Source of the DNA: Clostridium sp. UBA6640
GTDB taxonomy: Bacteria > Bacillota > Clostridia > Clostridiales > Clostridiaceae
Direction of reading: 5' to 3'
DNA length: 21,189 nt
Assembly (NCBI RefSeq): GCF_002455975.1
Contig: NZ_DKLM01000119.1
Coordinates: 1 to 21,189 of the forward strand
Within the stretch, counting starts at the first letter, position 1. The number at the start of each line of letters is the position of its first letter. The position numbers were made by a program, and so were the translations under genes. Of this stretch, positions 13,616 to 21,189 are shown in pieces. The notes under the pieces are model-generated. The model was not told the DNA's origin. It searched no databases and was given only the letters and a program-made list of their open reading frames with translations.

Positions 13616-16138
13616 CTATTCCTTTTTGTCTAATCTCTCTTTATAAAATCTACTAGTTCTATAATCTATAACATCCTTAAAATGTTCTATGAATGCTTTA
13701 TTATTTTCAAATTTCTTTAATTCTTCGCTTATTGAATAACTGCCCTCATTATCTTTAAAGAATTCCCCTGCGGAGCTTACAAAGGCATCTCTTGGATTTC
13801 TAGCTATTTTTAAATACTCTTTTTTGCCCCAAGTCTTATAATCCTTACCGGACTTGTCCTTTAGTAAATCTACACTATTTGAGGGCTTGCTATAAAACTC
13901 TTTGAAGCTTATGTATATTTCATCTTCTGTTATAGTACGTTTAAAATCTCCTTCATTATAAAATGCTAGAAGTAAAGGCATTTTATAAGTTTTACTCATA
14001 TAGGTACTTTCAATTTTCTTTATAAATTCATAAGCTGAAGTGTTTATAAGCCCCTTTTCATCTTCAGTAAGCTCATTTATGCTATTTAAGAATCCTAAGT
14101 AATTATTGAAAATATTTATTTTAGCATTCGAACGTATATTGTCATAAATATCATCATCCATGTATTTATACATTTGAAGCCTCGTTGGTCTTTCCCCTAC
14201 TTCAAATTTTACTCTATAGAATTCTTCTATTATTCTATCTGTTATCTTCTTTTGTTCCTCTTCCATCTTCTTAAATAAATCTGCTAACCTAAAATCAAAA
14301 TTTACAATACAATCTTCTGGATATTCTTCTGCTCCTTGAATATGCCTATGCTTACTTTTGGGGTCTATATTTTTTATATCTCCACTTAGAAAAAATGGTA
14401 TTAAATTAGCTTTTTTATAGTTGCCTATAAAGTCTAACACATTGACATATGTCTTATCCTTATGTCTTCTAAGTCCCCTACCAAGCTGCTGCAAAAATAT
14501 TGTAGGAGACTCAGTCGGCCTTAAAAACATAACCATATCTATAGAGGTAATATCTAATCCCTCATTAAACATGTCTACAGAAAATAGAACTTTTATTTCT
14601 CCACTTTTAAATTTGTTTATAGCTTCTTCTCTTTCCATAGAATATTCCATTTTTTCTCCACTAAGTACAGCATATGCCTCTACTCCATTTTCGGAGAAAT
14701 ACTTGGCCATATAATTTGCATGATTTCTGCTAGAACAAAAACCTAAAGCTCTTTTGCTACTATATCTTTTATAATGATTTAATATTAAATCTGCTCTTTT
14801 CTCTATCATTAAAGCTTTTTCTAACTCTGAACCATCATACTTACCATTTTTAAAATTTATCTTTTTATAATCTGTTTCATCATAAATACCATAATATCTA
14901 AAAGGTACTAGCCAACCCTTATTGATTGCCTCTTTAAGCCTTACTTCATAAACTACTTCATGATTGCATATCTCAAATACGTCTCTATTATCCATTCTCT
15001 CTGGAGTGGCTGTTAATCCAAGTAAAAATTTTGGTGTAAAATACTCTAATATATTGCTATAGTTTTTAGATACAGCATGGTGAAATTCATCTATAATTAT
15101 GTAATCAAAATAATCTCTTTTAAAGTATTCCTCACTTAAATATTCCTTACGCCCCAAAGTTTGTACCGTAGCAAATAGAATATTTACATCCTTACTCTTT
15201 TCCTCACCCGTAAAAAATCCCATACTGGTATTAGGTCTAACACAAGCAAAGGATTCCTTAGCCTGTTTTAATATTTCTTCTCTATGTGCTACAAATAATA
15301 CCTTTGAATAATCTTTCGAATCAAAGGCTGCTAAATAAGTCTTTCCGATACCTGTAGCTGCTACAACTAACCCTCTGTCAAAGCCTTCTTTCCTAAACTT
15401 TTTCAGTTTATATAATGCTTCTATTTGACCTCCTTTAGGGACAGGATAGTTTATTATTTTATTTTCTTCCTCATTATCTTCAACTTTTTCTAAATCTAAA
15501 AACAACTTTGGTCTTTTCCACTTCTTTGAATATCTATCTAATTCATTATCATCTACTATAATAGAATAGTTATTAAAAAGATTTTCAAAGGTATCTTTAT
15601 ATTTCTGAAAATCTCTCTCATTACTATCCTTAGAAATTCTATAGTTCCACTCTATACCACTTGTTAACGCAGATTTTGAAATATTTGAAGATCCAATAAA
15701 TATATCTCCATTCTCTTCATATTCAAATATATAAGCCTTAGGATGAAAGGATCTATTAGGTACATTGTAAAATCTTAAATCCACTTTGTCAGAAAGTGCA
15801 TCTTTTAAAAGAAAAAGCGCCTGAGGCTGAGTTATGTTAAGGTAGTTTCCTGTAAGTATTCTTATACTCGCACCTCTTTCTATAGCTTCTTTTAAATCTT
15901 CTGCTATAAGCTTTACTCCTGATTCCATCAAAAAAGCAACTATTATATCAATATATTTAGCTTTTTTAAAAGCCTCCTTAAGTCTTGGTAAAAGAAAATC
16001 ATTATCTCCAGTAATACAATTGCTTAAAGTATCTATTTCTTTATGCGCTACACTCTCTAAATTAATCCTATTCTCTTTCACATGTTCCTTAATATAAGTT
16101 TTTTCACTGCTTTTTTCTTCTATTTTATCTATCCCCAT
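13616..16138 (-). CDS. Phospholipase-D-like nuclease / SF2 helicase fusion protein
   Basis: An 840-residue DNA-acting protein. Residues 40-200 form a PLD-family nuclease domain: HPK (132-134, the HxK of the HKD motif) and GSSNIS (149-154). Residues 235-610 form an SF2 helicase of the type III restriction/DEAD-box class. They show AATGIGKT (260-267, Walker A), IIIDEFHH (347-354, a DEFH variant of DEAH), LTATP (375-379), a VLFSVDMFNEGLDI helicase-C segment and the arginine-finger motif QQLGRGLRR. The last 230 residues have no motif I know; the DUF3427 tail of longer relatives is not evident. PLD plus helicase fusions occur in DNA repair and phage defence. The start follows GAGG at eight nucleotides. 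It neighbours the Septu module, which favours defence by inference. No methyltransferase or second subunit is present. Confidence 0.85.
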   Translation of the reverse strand: MGIDKIEEKSSEKTYIKEHVKENRINLESVAHKEIDTLSNCITGDNDFLLPRLKEAFKKAKYIDIIVAFLMESGVKLIAEDLKEAIERGASIRILTGNYLNITQPQALFLLKDALSDKVDLRFYNVPNRSFHPKAYIFEYEENGDIFIGSSNISKSALTSGIEWNYRISKDSNERDFQKYKDTFENLFNNYSIIVDDNELDRYSKKWKRPKLFLDLEKVEDNEEENKIINYPVPKGGQIEALYKLKKFRKEGFDRGLVVAATGIGKTYLAAFDSKDYSKVLFVAHREEILKQAKESFACVRPNTSMGFFTGEEKSKDVNILFATVQTLGRKEYLSEEYFKRDYFDYIIIDEFHHAVSKNYSNILEYFTPKFLLGLTATPERMDNRDVFEICNHEVVYEVRLKEAINKGWLVPFRYYGIYDETDYKKINFKNGKYDGSELEKALMIEKRADLILNHYKRYSSKRALGFCSSRNHANYMAKYFSENGVEAYAVLSGEKMEYSMEREEAINKFKSGEIKVLFSVDMFNEGLDITSIDMVMFLRPTESPTIFLQQLGRGLRRHKDKTYVNVLDFIGNYKKANLIPFFLSGDIKNIDPKSKHRHIQGAEEYPEDCIVNFDFRLADLFKKMEEEQKKITDRIIEEFYRVKFEVGERPTRLQMYKYMDDDIYDNIRSNAKINIFNNYLGFLNSINELTEDEKGLINTSAYEFIKKIESTYMSKTYKMPLLLAFYNEGDFKRTITEDEIYISFKEFYSKPSNSVDLLKDKSGKDYKTWGKKEYLKIARNPRDAFVSSAGEFFKDNEGSYSISEELKKFENNKAFIEHFKDVIDYRTSRFYKERLDKKE

Positions 16139-16439
16139 AACTTTATCCTCTATTTAGCAAATTTATAATCATCACTTACTTAATGTTAATTTTATAGTTA
16201 TTTAATCATCTAAGCTTCTTAATATCTACTTTGCTAATCAATCTTTTTATTCTTTTAATTCAGATTATTACTACTATTTTACCATAAATAGATAATACTT
16301 CATATATTATCATGTTCTAGAATTGATATCCTATTTTAAGTTTGCTTTTAGAAATTTCTTCTAGAAAAAGTAAAAATAAATTTAATGAAGTTGTAGCCCT
16401 ACCCTGTATCAGATGACTCAAGCATCATAGGTATAAAAT
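16139..16439. other. Intergenic spacer without recognised genes
   Basis: About 300 nt between the helicase start and the next terminator, very A+T-rich. It must carry the helicase promoter, but I find no clear consensus boxes. A less A+T-rich patch at 16390-16430 (GTAGCCCTACCCTGTATC) stands out but matches nothing I know. Confidence 0.5.
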
Positions 16440-16472
16440 AAAAAATTCACCATATTTCTATGATGAATTTTT
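16440..16472 (-). terminator. Terminator of the ABC transporter gene
   Basis: Twelve-bp stem with a G-U pair on the minus strand and a T run there; identical over 33 nt to the terminator at 6187-6219. It lies 45 nt after the transporter stop codon. Confidence 0.8.
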
Positions 16473-16517
16473 ATTTTACTATTCACATATCTAACTAAAA
16501 TATTTATTCTTTAACTT

Positions 16518-18197
16518 TTATATTCTATAGAAATTAAAGAACTTCTCTTTCTTTTCTAGTAATTCTTGGAGGTTTCCACTTTCAACTATTTGTCCATTTT
16601 CCATATATATTATCTCATCATATAAGCTTAATAATTCTTCACTCATTTTATGAGTAATTGTGATTAATGTTAGATCTTTTATATTTAAAAGTTTACTTTC
16701 TATGTCATAGGCTGTTTGCATATCTATAGCTGAGGTACCTTCGTCTAGTACAAGTATTGGTGTTTGTTGAATTAGAGCTCTGGCGATTGCGATTCTTTGT
16801 CTTTGTCCTCCTGAAAGATTACTGCCATTCTCACCAACCAAATAATTTAGCCCATTGGTTGTTTCTTCTATAAACTTATTTGCACCGCTTAATTTTAAAA
16901 CATCATTTATTTGTTCTTCCGAGAATTCTTTATATAAGCAAATATTATCTTTTATAGTTTTATCAAACATATAGACATTTTGATGTATAATAGAAATCAT
17001 TTTATTTAACTGTTCTATATTTAAATTCTTAATGCTATTTCCATCAAATTTTATATTTCCGCTGAAATCAGAATAATATCCTAGCATTAGCTTTATTAAA
17101 GTAGACTTACCGCATCCGCTTTCCCCTACTATTGCATATTTCTTGTTTTTATCTATCTTTAGACTTATATCATTAATAATAGATTTTCCATTACCATAGC
17201 TAAAAGACAGGTTTGATATCTCTAAATTATTATTAAAATTTGGTTTATCCTTACCTGTAAAGTCATTATCTTTATAGGTAGAAAATTCATCCATCCTTTC
17301 AATTATAGGTTTAACGCTATTAAGCTTAGGAAGATTGCTCATTATCATTATTACAGGTTGCACAAAAGTACCTGAAAGCTGAACAATAGCAATAAGCATT
17401 CCCATGGTTAAGTTCCCCTTTATAACTAAATATGCTGATAGAAATATAGCTACAAATTGTGTTCCCATACCTAGTGATTGAGATAGAGATTCATTTATTA
17501 CAAATATTTTATCAGCTGCAAATTTTGCATTAGCTAAATTGACATTTTCTTCTTCAAATTCTTTACCTATACTATCTTTTAAATTATATGACCTAATAGC
17601 ATCATATCCAGAAAATATATCCTTAAGTTTAGAGGTAAAGAATGATAGTCTATTTGAAAGTTCCAATTGTTTCTTTTCTAATGCTTTTCCAAAAAGACTT
17701 GGTACTATAAAAATTAATAGCATACTTATGAATATTCCTAATGTAACCAATGGACTTAAATATAATAAGAGAATAACTGTCACAATAAACATAACACCAT
17801 ATTGAAAAATTAAGAGTAATGGAACAATATAATTCTCTTCTATTAATTTCATATCATTTGTTAATACTGAAATATAATCCGCTGTATTTTTAGAATTGAA
17901 ATCCTTATAGTTTCTTCTGAGTATACCAAAGAATGTCTTGTTTCTTAGCATCTTTAATAAGTTTCTAATAAATATTTTACTTAAAATATCATATATAAAA
18001 TATAGTAATCCTATAAGAATACCATATCCTACTGAATATATTAATATCCTTCTAAAACCTTCCATATTTCCAGCAGCAACATAATCTATAGTAGTTTGGA
18101 TAAATAATGATAATCCTACCAAAGCTGCTGATGATATTACGCTAAATATGACTGTTAATAATAATAGCAGCTTGTTTTTCTTAATACATTCTCTCAT
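16518..18197 (-). CDS. ABC exporter half-transporter (permease-ATPase fusion)
   Basis: A 559-residue inner-membrane ABC exporter subunit that uses ATP to drive export; the substrate could be a drug, peptide or lipid and cannot be told. Residues 1-300 contain about six membrane segments of the ABC-transporter transmembrane domain (type I exporter). The C-terminal part is the nucleotide-binding domain, with Walker A GESGCGKST, signature LSGGQRQRIAIARAL, Walker B ILVLDEGTSAID and H-loop ITHK. There is no peptidase domain, so it is not a bacteriocin maturation exporter. As a half-transporter it must dimerise. No partner subunit gene is adjacent, so a homodimer is likely. The start follows AGGAGA at six nucleotides. 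The upstream region holds palindromes (18237-18326) suitable for a repressor. Confidence 0.9.
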   Translation of the reverse strand: MRECIKKNKLLLLLTVIFSVISSAALVGLSLFIQTTIDYVAAGNMEGFRRILIYSVGYGILIGLLYFIYDILSKIFIRNLLKMLRNKTFFGILRRNYKDFNSKNTADYISVLTNDMKLIEENYIVPLLLIFQYGVMFIVTVILLLYLSPLVTLGIFISMLLIFIVPSLFGKALEKKQLELSNRLSFFTSKLKDIFSGYDAIRSYNLKDSIGKEFEEENVNLANAKFAADKIFVINESLSQSLGMGTQFVAIFLSAYLVIKGNLTMGMLIAIVQLSGTFVQPVIMIMSNLPKLNSVKPIIERMDEFSTYKDNDFTGKDKPNFNNNLEISNLSFSYGNGKSIINDISLKIDKNKKYAIVGESGCGKSTLIKLMLGYYSDFSGNIKFDGNSIKNLNIEQLNKMISIIHQNVYMFDKTIKDNICLYKEFSEEQINDVLKLSGANKFIEETTNGLNYLVGENGSNLSGGQRQRIAIARALIQQTPILVLDEGTSAIDMQTAYDIESKLLNIKDLTLITITHKMSEELLSLYDEIIYMENGQIVESGNLQELLEKKEKFFNFYRI

Positions 18198-18236
18198 AAC
18201 ACTTCTCCTAATTTAAATAATTTTAATTAAATAGCT

Positions 18237-18326
18237 ATCTAATTAATTAGATGATTATTAAATTCACATTATTATCATATTAACAAATTAGATATTTGTC
18301 AAATAAATTATATAAATATCTAATTT
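18237..18326. promoter_or_regulatory. Cluster of ATCTAATT palindromes between divergent genes
   Basis: Positions 18237-18252 are a perfect 16-bp palindrome (ATCTAATTAATTAGAT). Positions 18285-18297 and 18314-18326 form a perfect 13-bp inverted repeat (AAATTAGATATTT and AAATATCTAATTT, 16-nt gap). All four arms share the word ATCTAATT or its complement. They lie 40-130 nt upstream of the ABC exporter start and before the divergent gene's promoter at 18368, where a repressor operator would sit. There is no T run, so a terminator is unlikely. Confidence 0.5.
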
Positions 18327-18367
18327 ATTTTAGGAATTAAAGCTGTGTTAATGAACTCTGTTGATAT

Positions 18368-18395
18368 TTGATAAAACAAAGAAATATTCTATAAT
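18368..18395 (+). promoter_or_regulatory. Promoter of the decayed gene and hydrolase
   Basis: TTGATA (18368-18373), a 16-nt spacer and a perfect TATAAT (18390-18395), 32 nt before a start codon that has its own GGAG ribosome binding site. Confidence 0.6.
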
Positions 18396-18427
18396 AAGAG
18401 AAAGAATACTTGTTTGGAGATATCTAT

Positions 18428-18690
18428 ATGCCGTTAAGAGAATTACTAACAGAAATTAATAAATTAAATTTATTAGACCTACATTATTTTAAAAATTTTT
18501 ATCAATTCACTTTCGTCATTTTCAGCTAAGAAAAATAATTATTCAAAGTTATTTACTTTCAACTAATGAAACTTTTACTTATTAAAACATACCAATTTTA
18601 ATAAACCTATTATTAACTGACATTGAAAACTTTACTGAAGAATATATTACTAACATTAAGAAACATAGAATTTATAAAAAAGTGAGGTGA
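18428..18690 (+). pseudogene. Decayed small gene upstream of the hydrolase
   Basis: An ATG with GGAG at good spacing opens a 33-codon frame (18428-18529), beginning MPLRELLTEINKLNLLDLHYF, that stops early. After a shift of reading frame near that stop, protein-like sequence continues. It is broken by one TAA after the residues TNETFTY, and then runs through NIPILINLLLTDIENFTEEY and ITNIKKHRIYKKVR to a stop at 18688-18690. Promoter, start and end are intact, but the middle has one frameshift and one stop, so this looks like a protein of about 85 residues that has decayed. Its position, facing the ABC exporter across operator-like palindromes, is where its regulator would be expected, but I do not recognise the family. 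A real 33-residue peptide is the alternative. Confidence 0.4.
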
Positions 18691-18695
18691 AACAT

Positions 18696-19475
18696 TTGGC
18701 TTTACATTATCAAGAATACGGTGATAAGAGTGCTTCTTTGATGCTATTCTTACATGGTGGCGGAGTAAGTGATTGGATGTGGGATAAACAAATTCAATAT
18801 TTCACTCATTATCATTGCATTGTTCCGATCTTACCTGAACATGGATTAAACAATTGTGAAATTAATTTTTCTATAAAAGGTAGTGCAGAAGAATTAATTA
18901 AATTAATCGAAGAAAAAGCAAGGGGAAAGAAAGTAATTCTAGTTGGTTTTTCATTGGGTTCTCAAGTAATTATCCAAATATTAAGTATGAAACCAGATTT
19001 AATCGATTTTGCAATAATAAATAGTGCTTTGGTCAGACCAATTTTATTCACCAAAAAATTAATAAAACCTACTATTAGATTATCCTTTCCATTAATTAAA
19101 AATAGATGGTTTTCCAAACTACAAGCAAAAACATTGTATGTAGGTGAAGACTACTTTGAAAAATATTATAAAGAAAGTTGCCAAATAAAGCTTGACACAC
19201 TTATTAGAGTACTGGAAGAGAATATGTCCTTTGAAATACCTAAAGATTTTAGAAAAGCAAACGGAAAGATATTGGTTACTGTAGGTGAAAAAGAAAAAGC
19301 TATTATGAAAAATTCTGCAAAAGATATTGTAGAAGCTAATTCAAATTGTATAGGCATGATTATACCTAAAATTGGACATGGAGTTTCTTTAGCAATGCCT
19401 GATTTCTTTAATCATATGATAGAAGCGTGGATGCATGAAGATAGTTTACCAAAAGAGTGTAAAGTGATAAATTGA
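18696..19475 (+). CDS. Alpha/beta hydrolase-fold protein
   Basis: A 259-residue soluble hydrolase with the alpha/beta-hydrolase layout: the oxyanion loop FLHGGGVSDWMWD (18-30), the nucleophile elbow GFSLGS (Ser86) and the catalytic histidine in PKIGHGVS (His228). The acid is probably in the VGEKEKA region, but the residue is not certain. A short cap is suggested by the middle segment. Ester or lactone substrates are likely; none can be named. The TTG at 18696 is chosen because GAGGTG lies six nucleotides before it. A GTG at 18687 would overlap that site and would overlap the stop of the decayed upstream gene by 4 nt. It has its own terminator and is convergent with the winged-helix regulator. 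Confidence 0.85.
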   Translation: MALHYQEYGDKSASLMLFLHGGGVSDWMWDKQIQYFTHYHCIVPILPEHGLNNCEINFSIKGSAEELIKLIEEKARGKKVILVGFSLGSQVIIQILSMKPDLIDFAIINSALVRPILFTKKLIKPTIRLSFPLIKNRWFSKLQAKTLYVGEDYFEKYYKESCQIKLDTLIRVLEENMSFEIPKDFRKANGKILVTVGEKEKAIMKNSAKDIVEANSNCIGMIIPKIGHGVSLAMPDFFNHMIEAWMHEDSLPKECKVIN

Positions 19476-19522
19476 TATTTACTGTTATTACTGATATGAG
19501 TTTTAATTGAATCAAAAAATAG

Positions 19523-19550
19523 AAGGACTTCATAATTGTGAGTCCTTTTA
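19523..19550 (+). terminator. Terminator of the hydrolase gene
   Basis: Seven-bp stem AAGGACT/AGTCCTT (19523-19529 with 19541-19547) followed by TTTATTTT, 48 nt past the hydrolase stop codon. Confidence 0.75.
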
Positions 19551-19587
19551 TTTTAAGTGGAAATCAACAATATTATTTAATATAGCC

Positions 19588-19621
19588 AAAATAAAAAATC
19601 TCCCAGCTATACTGAGAGATT
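19588..19621 (-). terminator. Terminator of the winged-helix regulator gene
   Basis: On the minus strand a 10-bp stem (19621-19612 with 19606-19597, one G-U pair, 5-nt loop) is followed by a T run, starting three nucleotides after the stop codon. With the facing hydrolase terminator it separates the two convergent genes. Confidence 0.85.
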
Positions 19622-19624
19622 CTA

Positions 19625-20656
19625 CTATAATAATGTACTATTAAGTTCATCTATAAAATTTTTTAATCCAATTTTGTTTAAATTGTAATATACCTTACCT
19701 TGTTTCTTTTCAACAACAACCATACCACATTCTAATAATGATCCCATATGATATGAAACTGTAGCTGGAGTAAGATTCAAAGCTTCAGCTATCTCTAAAC
19801 TATATTTAGGTTCAGCTTTTAAAAGAGATATTATTTCTAATTTACTTTTATCACTTAAGGCTTTTAATTTTAAAACAAGTTCTCCTTTGTTTCCCATAGA
19901 ATTAACATACTCGTTGTATGTAATCTCATATAATATTCCCACAAAATATGTATCTTTAAATTCAAATAATGAAGTTCCAAATGATAACGTAGGAATTATA
20001 TTAATTTTACTAGTATCATTTTTTACAATATTATTTAATACCTCACATTTATCTGAATTAACATATTTAATATAATTACTTATTAATTTAGATAATGACT
20101 TCTCAACAGCTTTATAAGCTTCATTATAAGCATTTCCATTCTCTTCTATTGTTTTAATTAATGATTTATAATACTTCTTAGGATCATTTAAAATAATCAT
20201 TAACTTCCATTTAGTATCTTCTTTAATCTCTAATTCTTTTATAAATTCTATTATATTATTTAATGTACTAATAGAATCTATAGTTCTCTCTTGTTCAAAT
20301 TGCTCATTATAAACATCTAAAATTATAGCTTTAATCTCTTCATTTGTCATATTATCTATGGAATTTATTAAATCTTCATTATTGATTAGAGTAAATGCAA
20401 TTACTAAAAAAATAGCTGTATCATCTTCATCAAAAAAGAATACTTCACTTTCATTAACAACCTTATATTTATTAAATGTCTTTATATATTTATCAAGAAT
20501 CTTAAGATTTTTTTTGAAAAATAGTTCTCCATTAATTCCATTATTATTAAGTTCTTCTATTAATAAATTAACAACTTCATCATAGTTCTGGCTCATATAA
20601 ATCAATCCAAATATTTCACAAATGGGATCTAATTTATCAAGTATTTTAATTCCCAT
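19625..20656 (-). CDS. ArsR-type winged-helix transcriptional regulator with long N-terminal domain
   Basis: A 343-residue regulator. Residues about 265-335 form an ArsR/SmtB-like winged helix: LKALSDKSKLEIISLLK, then EIAEALNLTPATVSYHMGSL as helix-turn-helix and VEKKQGKVYYNL as the wing. The N-terminal 260 residues are acidic and mostly helical, with no metal-binding cysteine or histidine cluster, so this is not a typical metal sensor. It probably binds another ligand or protein. The start at 20656 has GGGAG eight nucleotides before it; the ATG at 20671 would put that site in the coding region. It stands alone and its targets are unknown. The nearby hydrolase or the divergent small transcript are possible targets. 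Confidence 0.85.
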   Translation of the reverse strand: MGIKILDKLDPICEIFGLIYMSQNYDEVVNLLIEELNNNGINGELFFKKNLKILDKYIKTFNKYKVVNESEVFFFDEDDTAIFLVIAFTLINNEDLINSIDNMTNEEIKAIILDVYNEQFEQERTIDSISTLNNIIEFIKELEIKEDTKWKLMIILNDPKKYYKSLIKTIEENGNAYNEAYKAVEKSLSKLISNYIKYVNSDKCEVLNNIVKNDTSKINIIPTLSFGTSLFEFKDTYFVGILYEITYNEYVNSMGNKGELVLKLKALSDKSKLEIISLLKAEPKYSLEIAEALNLTPATVSYHMGSLLECGMVVVEKKQGKVYYNLNKIGLKNFIDELNSTLL

Positions 20657-20745
20657 ATTAATCACTCCCATAAATTAGTTTACTAGAATATCCATATTAT
20701 ATCACAAAAGCTAATTTAATATATCTATCCATAATATTTATAAAA

Positions 20746-20773
20746 TTGGCCCATGTAATACAAATTCTATAAT
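20746..20773 (+). promoter_or_regulatory. Candidate promoter of a small transcript
   Basis: TTGGCC (20746-20751), a 16-nt spacer and a perfect TATAAT (20768-20773). No protein gene follows within the window, but a terminator-like hairpin lies about 100 nt downstream. Confidence 0.4.
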
Positions 20774-20779
20774 AATCAA

Positions 20780-20925
20780 ATACTCTAATGATTTAAAAAT
20801 AAACAAAACTAGTATCAGAATAGCTATGCATAAAGTCCTTATACAGCTAAGCCAATTAGTTAATTATGTAATAGCCCCTTTTTCCATTATTTATGGTGTA
20901 TAATAAGCTTTGGGGTTATTTTTTA
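20780..20925 (+). ncRNA. Candidate small RNA ending in a terminator
   Basis: From the predicted start near 20780 the region runs to a hairpin with a 9-bp stem (20870-20878 with 20912-20920, arms AATAGCCCC and GGGGTTATT, one G-U pair) followed by a T run (20921-20924). It would give a transcript of about 145 nt. The only reading frame is a 25-residue, weakly supported one beginning at 20826 that runs into the terminator stem. The inner loop can form a CCAT/ATGG hairpin. No known RNA family is recognised. It is divergent from the winged-helix regulator gene. Confidence 0.3.
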
Positions 20926-21079
20926 CTACATATGGATGCATGCTTAAATCTTAACTTATTAACCTAATAATTGAAAATTAAGAATTGGGTATTGAAAATT
21001 AGAAATAGATTTTTAGTTTCTAACTAATTATGTAGTTTGCGAAGTTGCTTCCAATACTTAATACTTAGAGTTCAATTGA

Positions 21080-21189
21080 AACTGTATAGTTATAGAAGAA
21101 CTGGCTAGCACTGTTCACTCCTGCAATAGAACACTATCAAATGTAATGTTAGTTAAATTTATTAGTGTTGTTCCGAACTATACTGCACC
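21080..21189 (-). repeat. Dispersed repeat C, copy 2 (inverted, cut by window end)
   Basis: On the minus strand the last 24 bases (21166-21189) match 2968-2991 exactly. Similarity of roughly 80 percent by eye continues leftward to about 21080, including a degenerate GTGAACAGTGCTAGCC form of the palindrome (21103-21118). The hairpin part of repeat C would lie just beyond the window. The preceding stretch from 20926 to 21079 has AATTAAGAATTGGG/ATTGAAAATTAG words like those of the other repeats and no gene. Confidence 0.75.

Noticed and set aside
16518..18197. Bacteriocin-processing exporter
   Set aside because: It lacks the N-terminal C39 peptidase domain, and no leader-peptide gene is seen next to it.
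18285..18326. Perfect inverted repeat as a terminator
   Set aside because: It is upstream of genes on both sides and has no T run; an operator is a better reading.

Overview
The window looks like chromosomal DNA of a low-GC, anaerobic Firmicute, most likely Clostridium sensu stricto. The evidence is strong A+T bias, strong GGAGG-type ribosome binding sites, dense rho-independent terminators, and an anaerobe's gene set (rubrerythrin, a rubredoxin-fused glutamate-synthase-type flavoprotein, a CGAxxG cysteine protein). Species cannot be told from the sequence alone. I see no rRNA, tRNA, CRISPR array, transposase, integrase or phage gene.

Left part (1-3300): a small XRE regulator and a peptide deformylase form a minus-strand operon with its own terminator and a likely autoregulatory palindrome. 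A plus-strand pair follows, a C_GCAxxG_C_C redox protein and a TDT-family transporter, with a good promoter and terminator. This pair is bracketed on both sides by inverted copies of the same non-coding dispersed repeats (914-1157 and 2851-3290). A further copy of one repeat is cut by the right edge of the window (about 21080-21189).

Middle left (3300-8450): all minus strand. It holds a divergent Tet(M)-like/EF-G-like GTPase, a DUF1361 membrane protein, an RluF-type pseudouridine synthase, a small HXXEE-type membrane protein and a flavodoxin-fold reductase. Centre (8700-11125): the rubredoxin-glutamate synthase fusion (plus) converges on rubrerythrin (minus). Both fit redox or oxygen-stress physiology.

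Accessory part (11250-16140): an AAA ATPase and an HNH nuclease that overlap by 14 nt form a Septu-type (PtuAB) anti-phage module. A house-cleaning NTP pyrophosphohydrolase lies divergently next to it, followed by an 840-residue phospholipase-D-nuclease/SF2-helicase fusion. Together these look like a small defence or DNA-processing island; the helicase's role is the least understood part.

Right part (16400-21189): an ABC half-transporter exporter faces a regulator-sized decayed gene across an intergenic region full of ATCTAATT palindromes. An alpha/beta hydrolase and a convergent ArsR-type winged-helix regulator follow. The last 500 bases have no clear protein gene but hold a promoter-terminator pair that could make a small RNA, and then the repeat copy cut by the window end.
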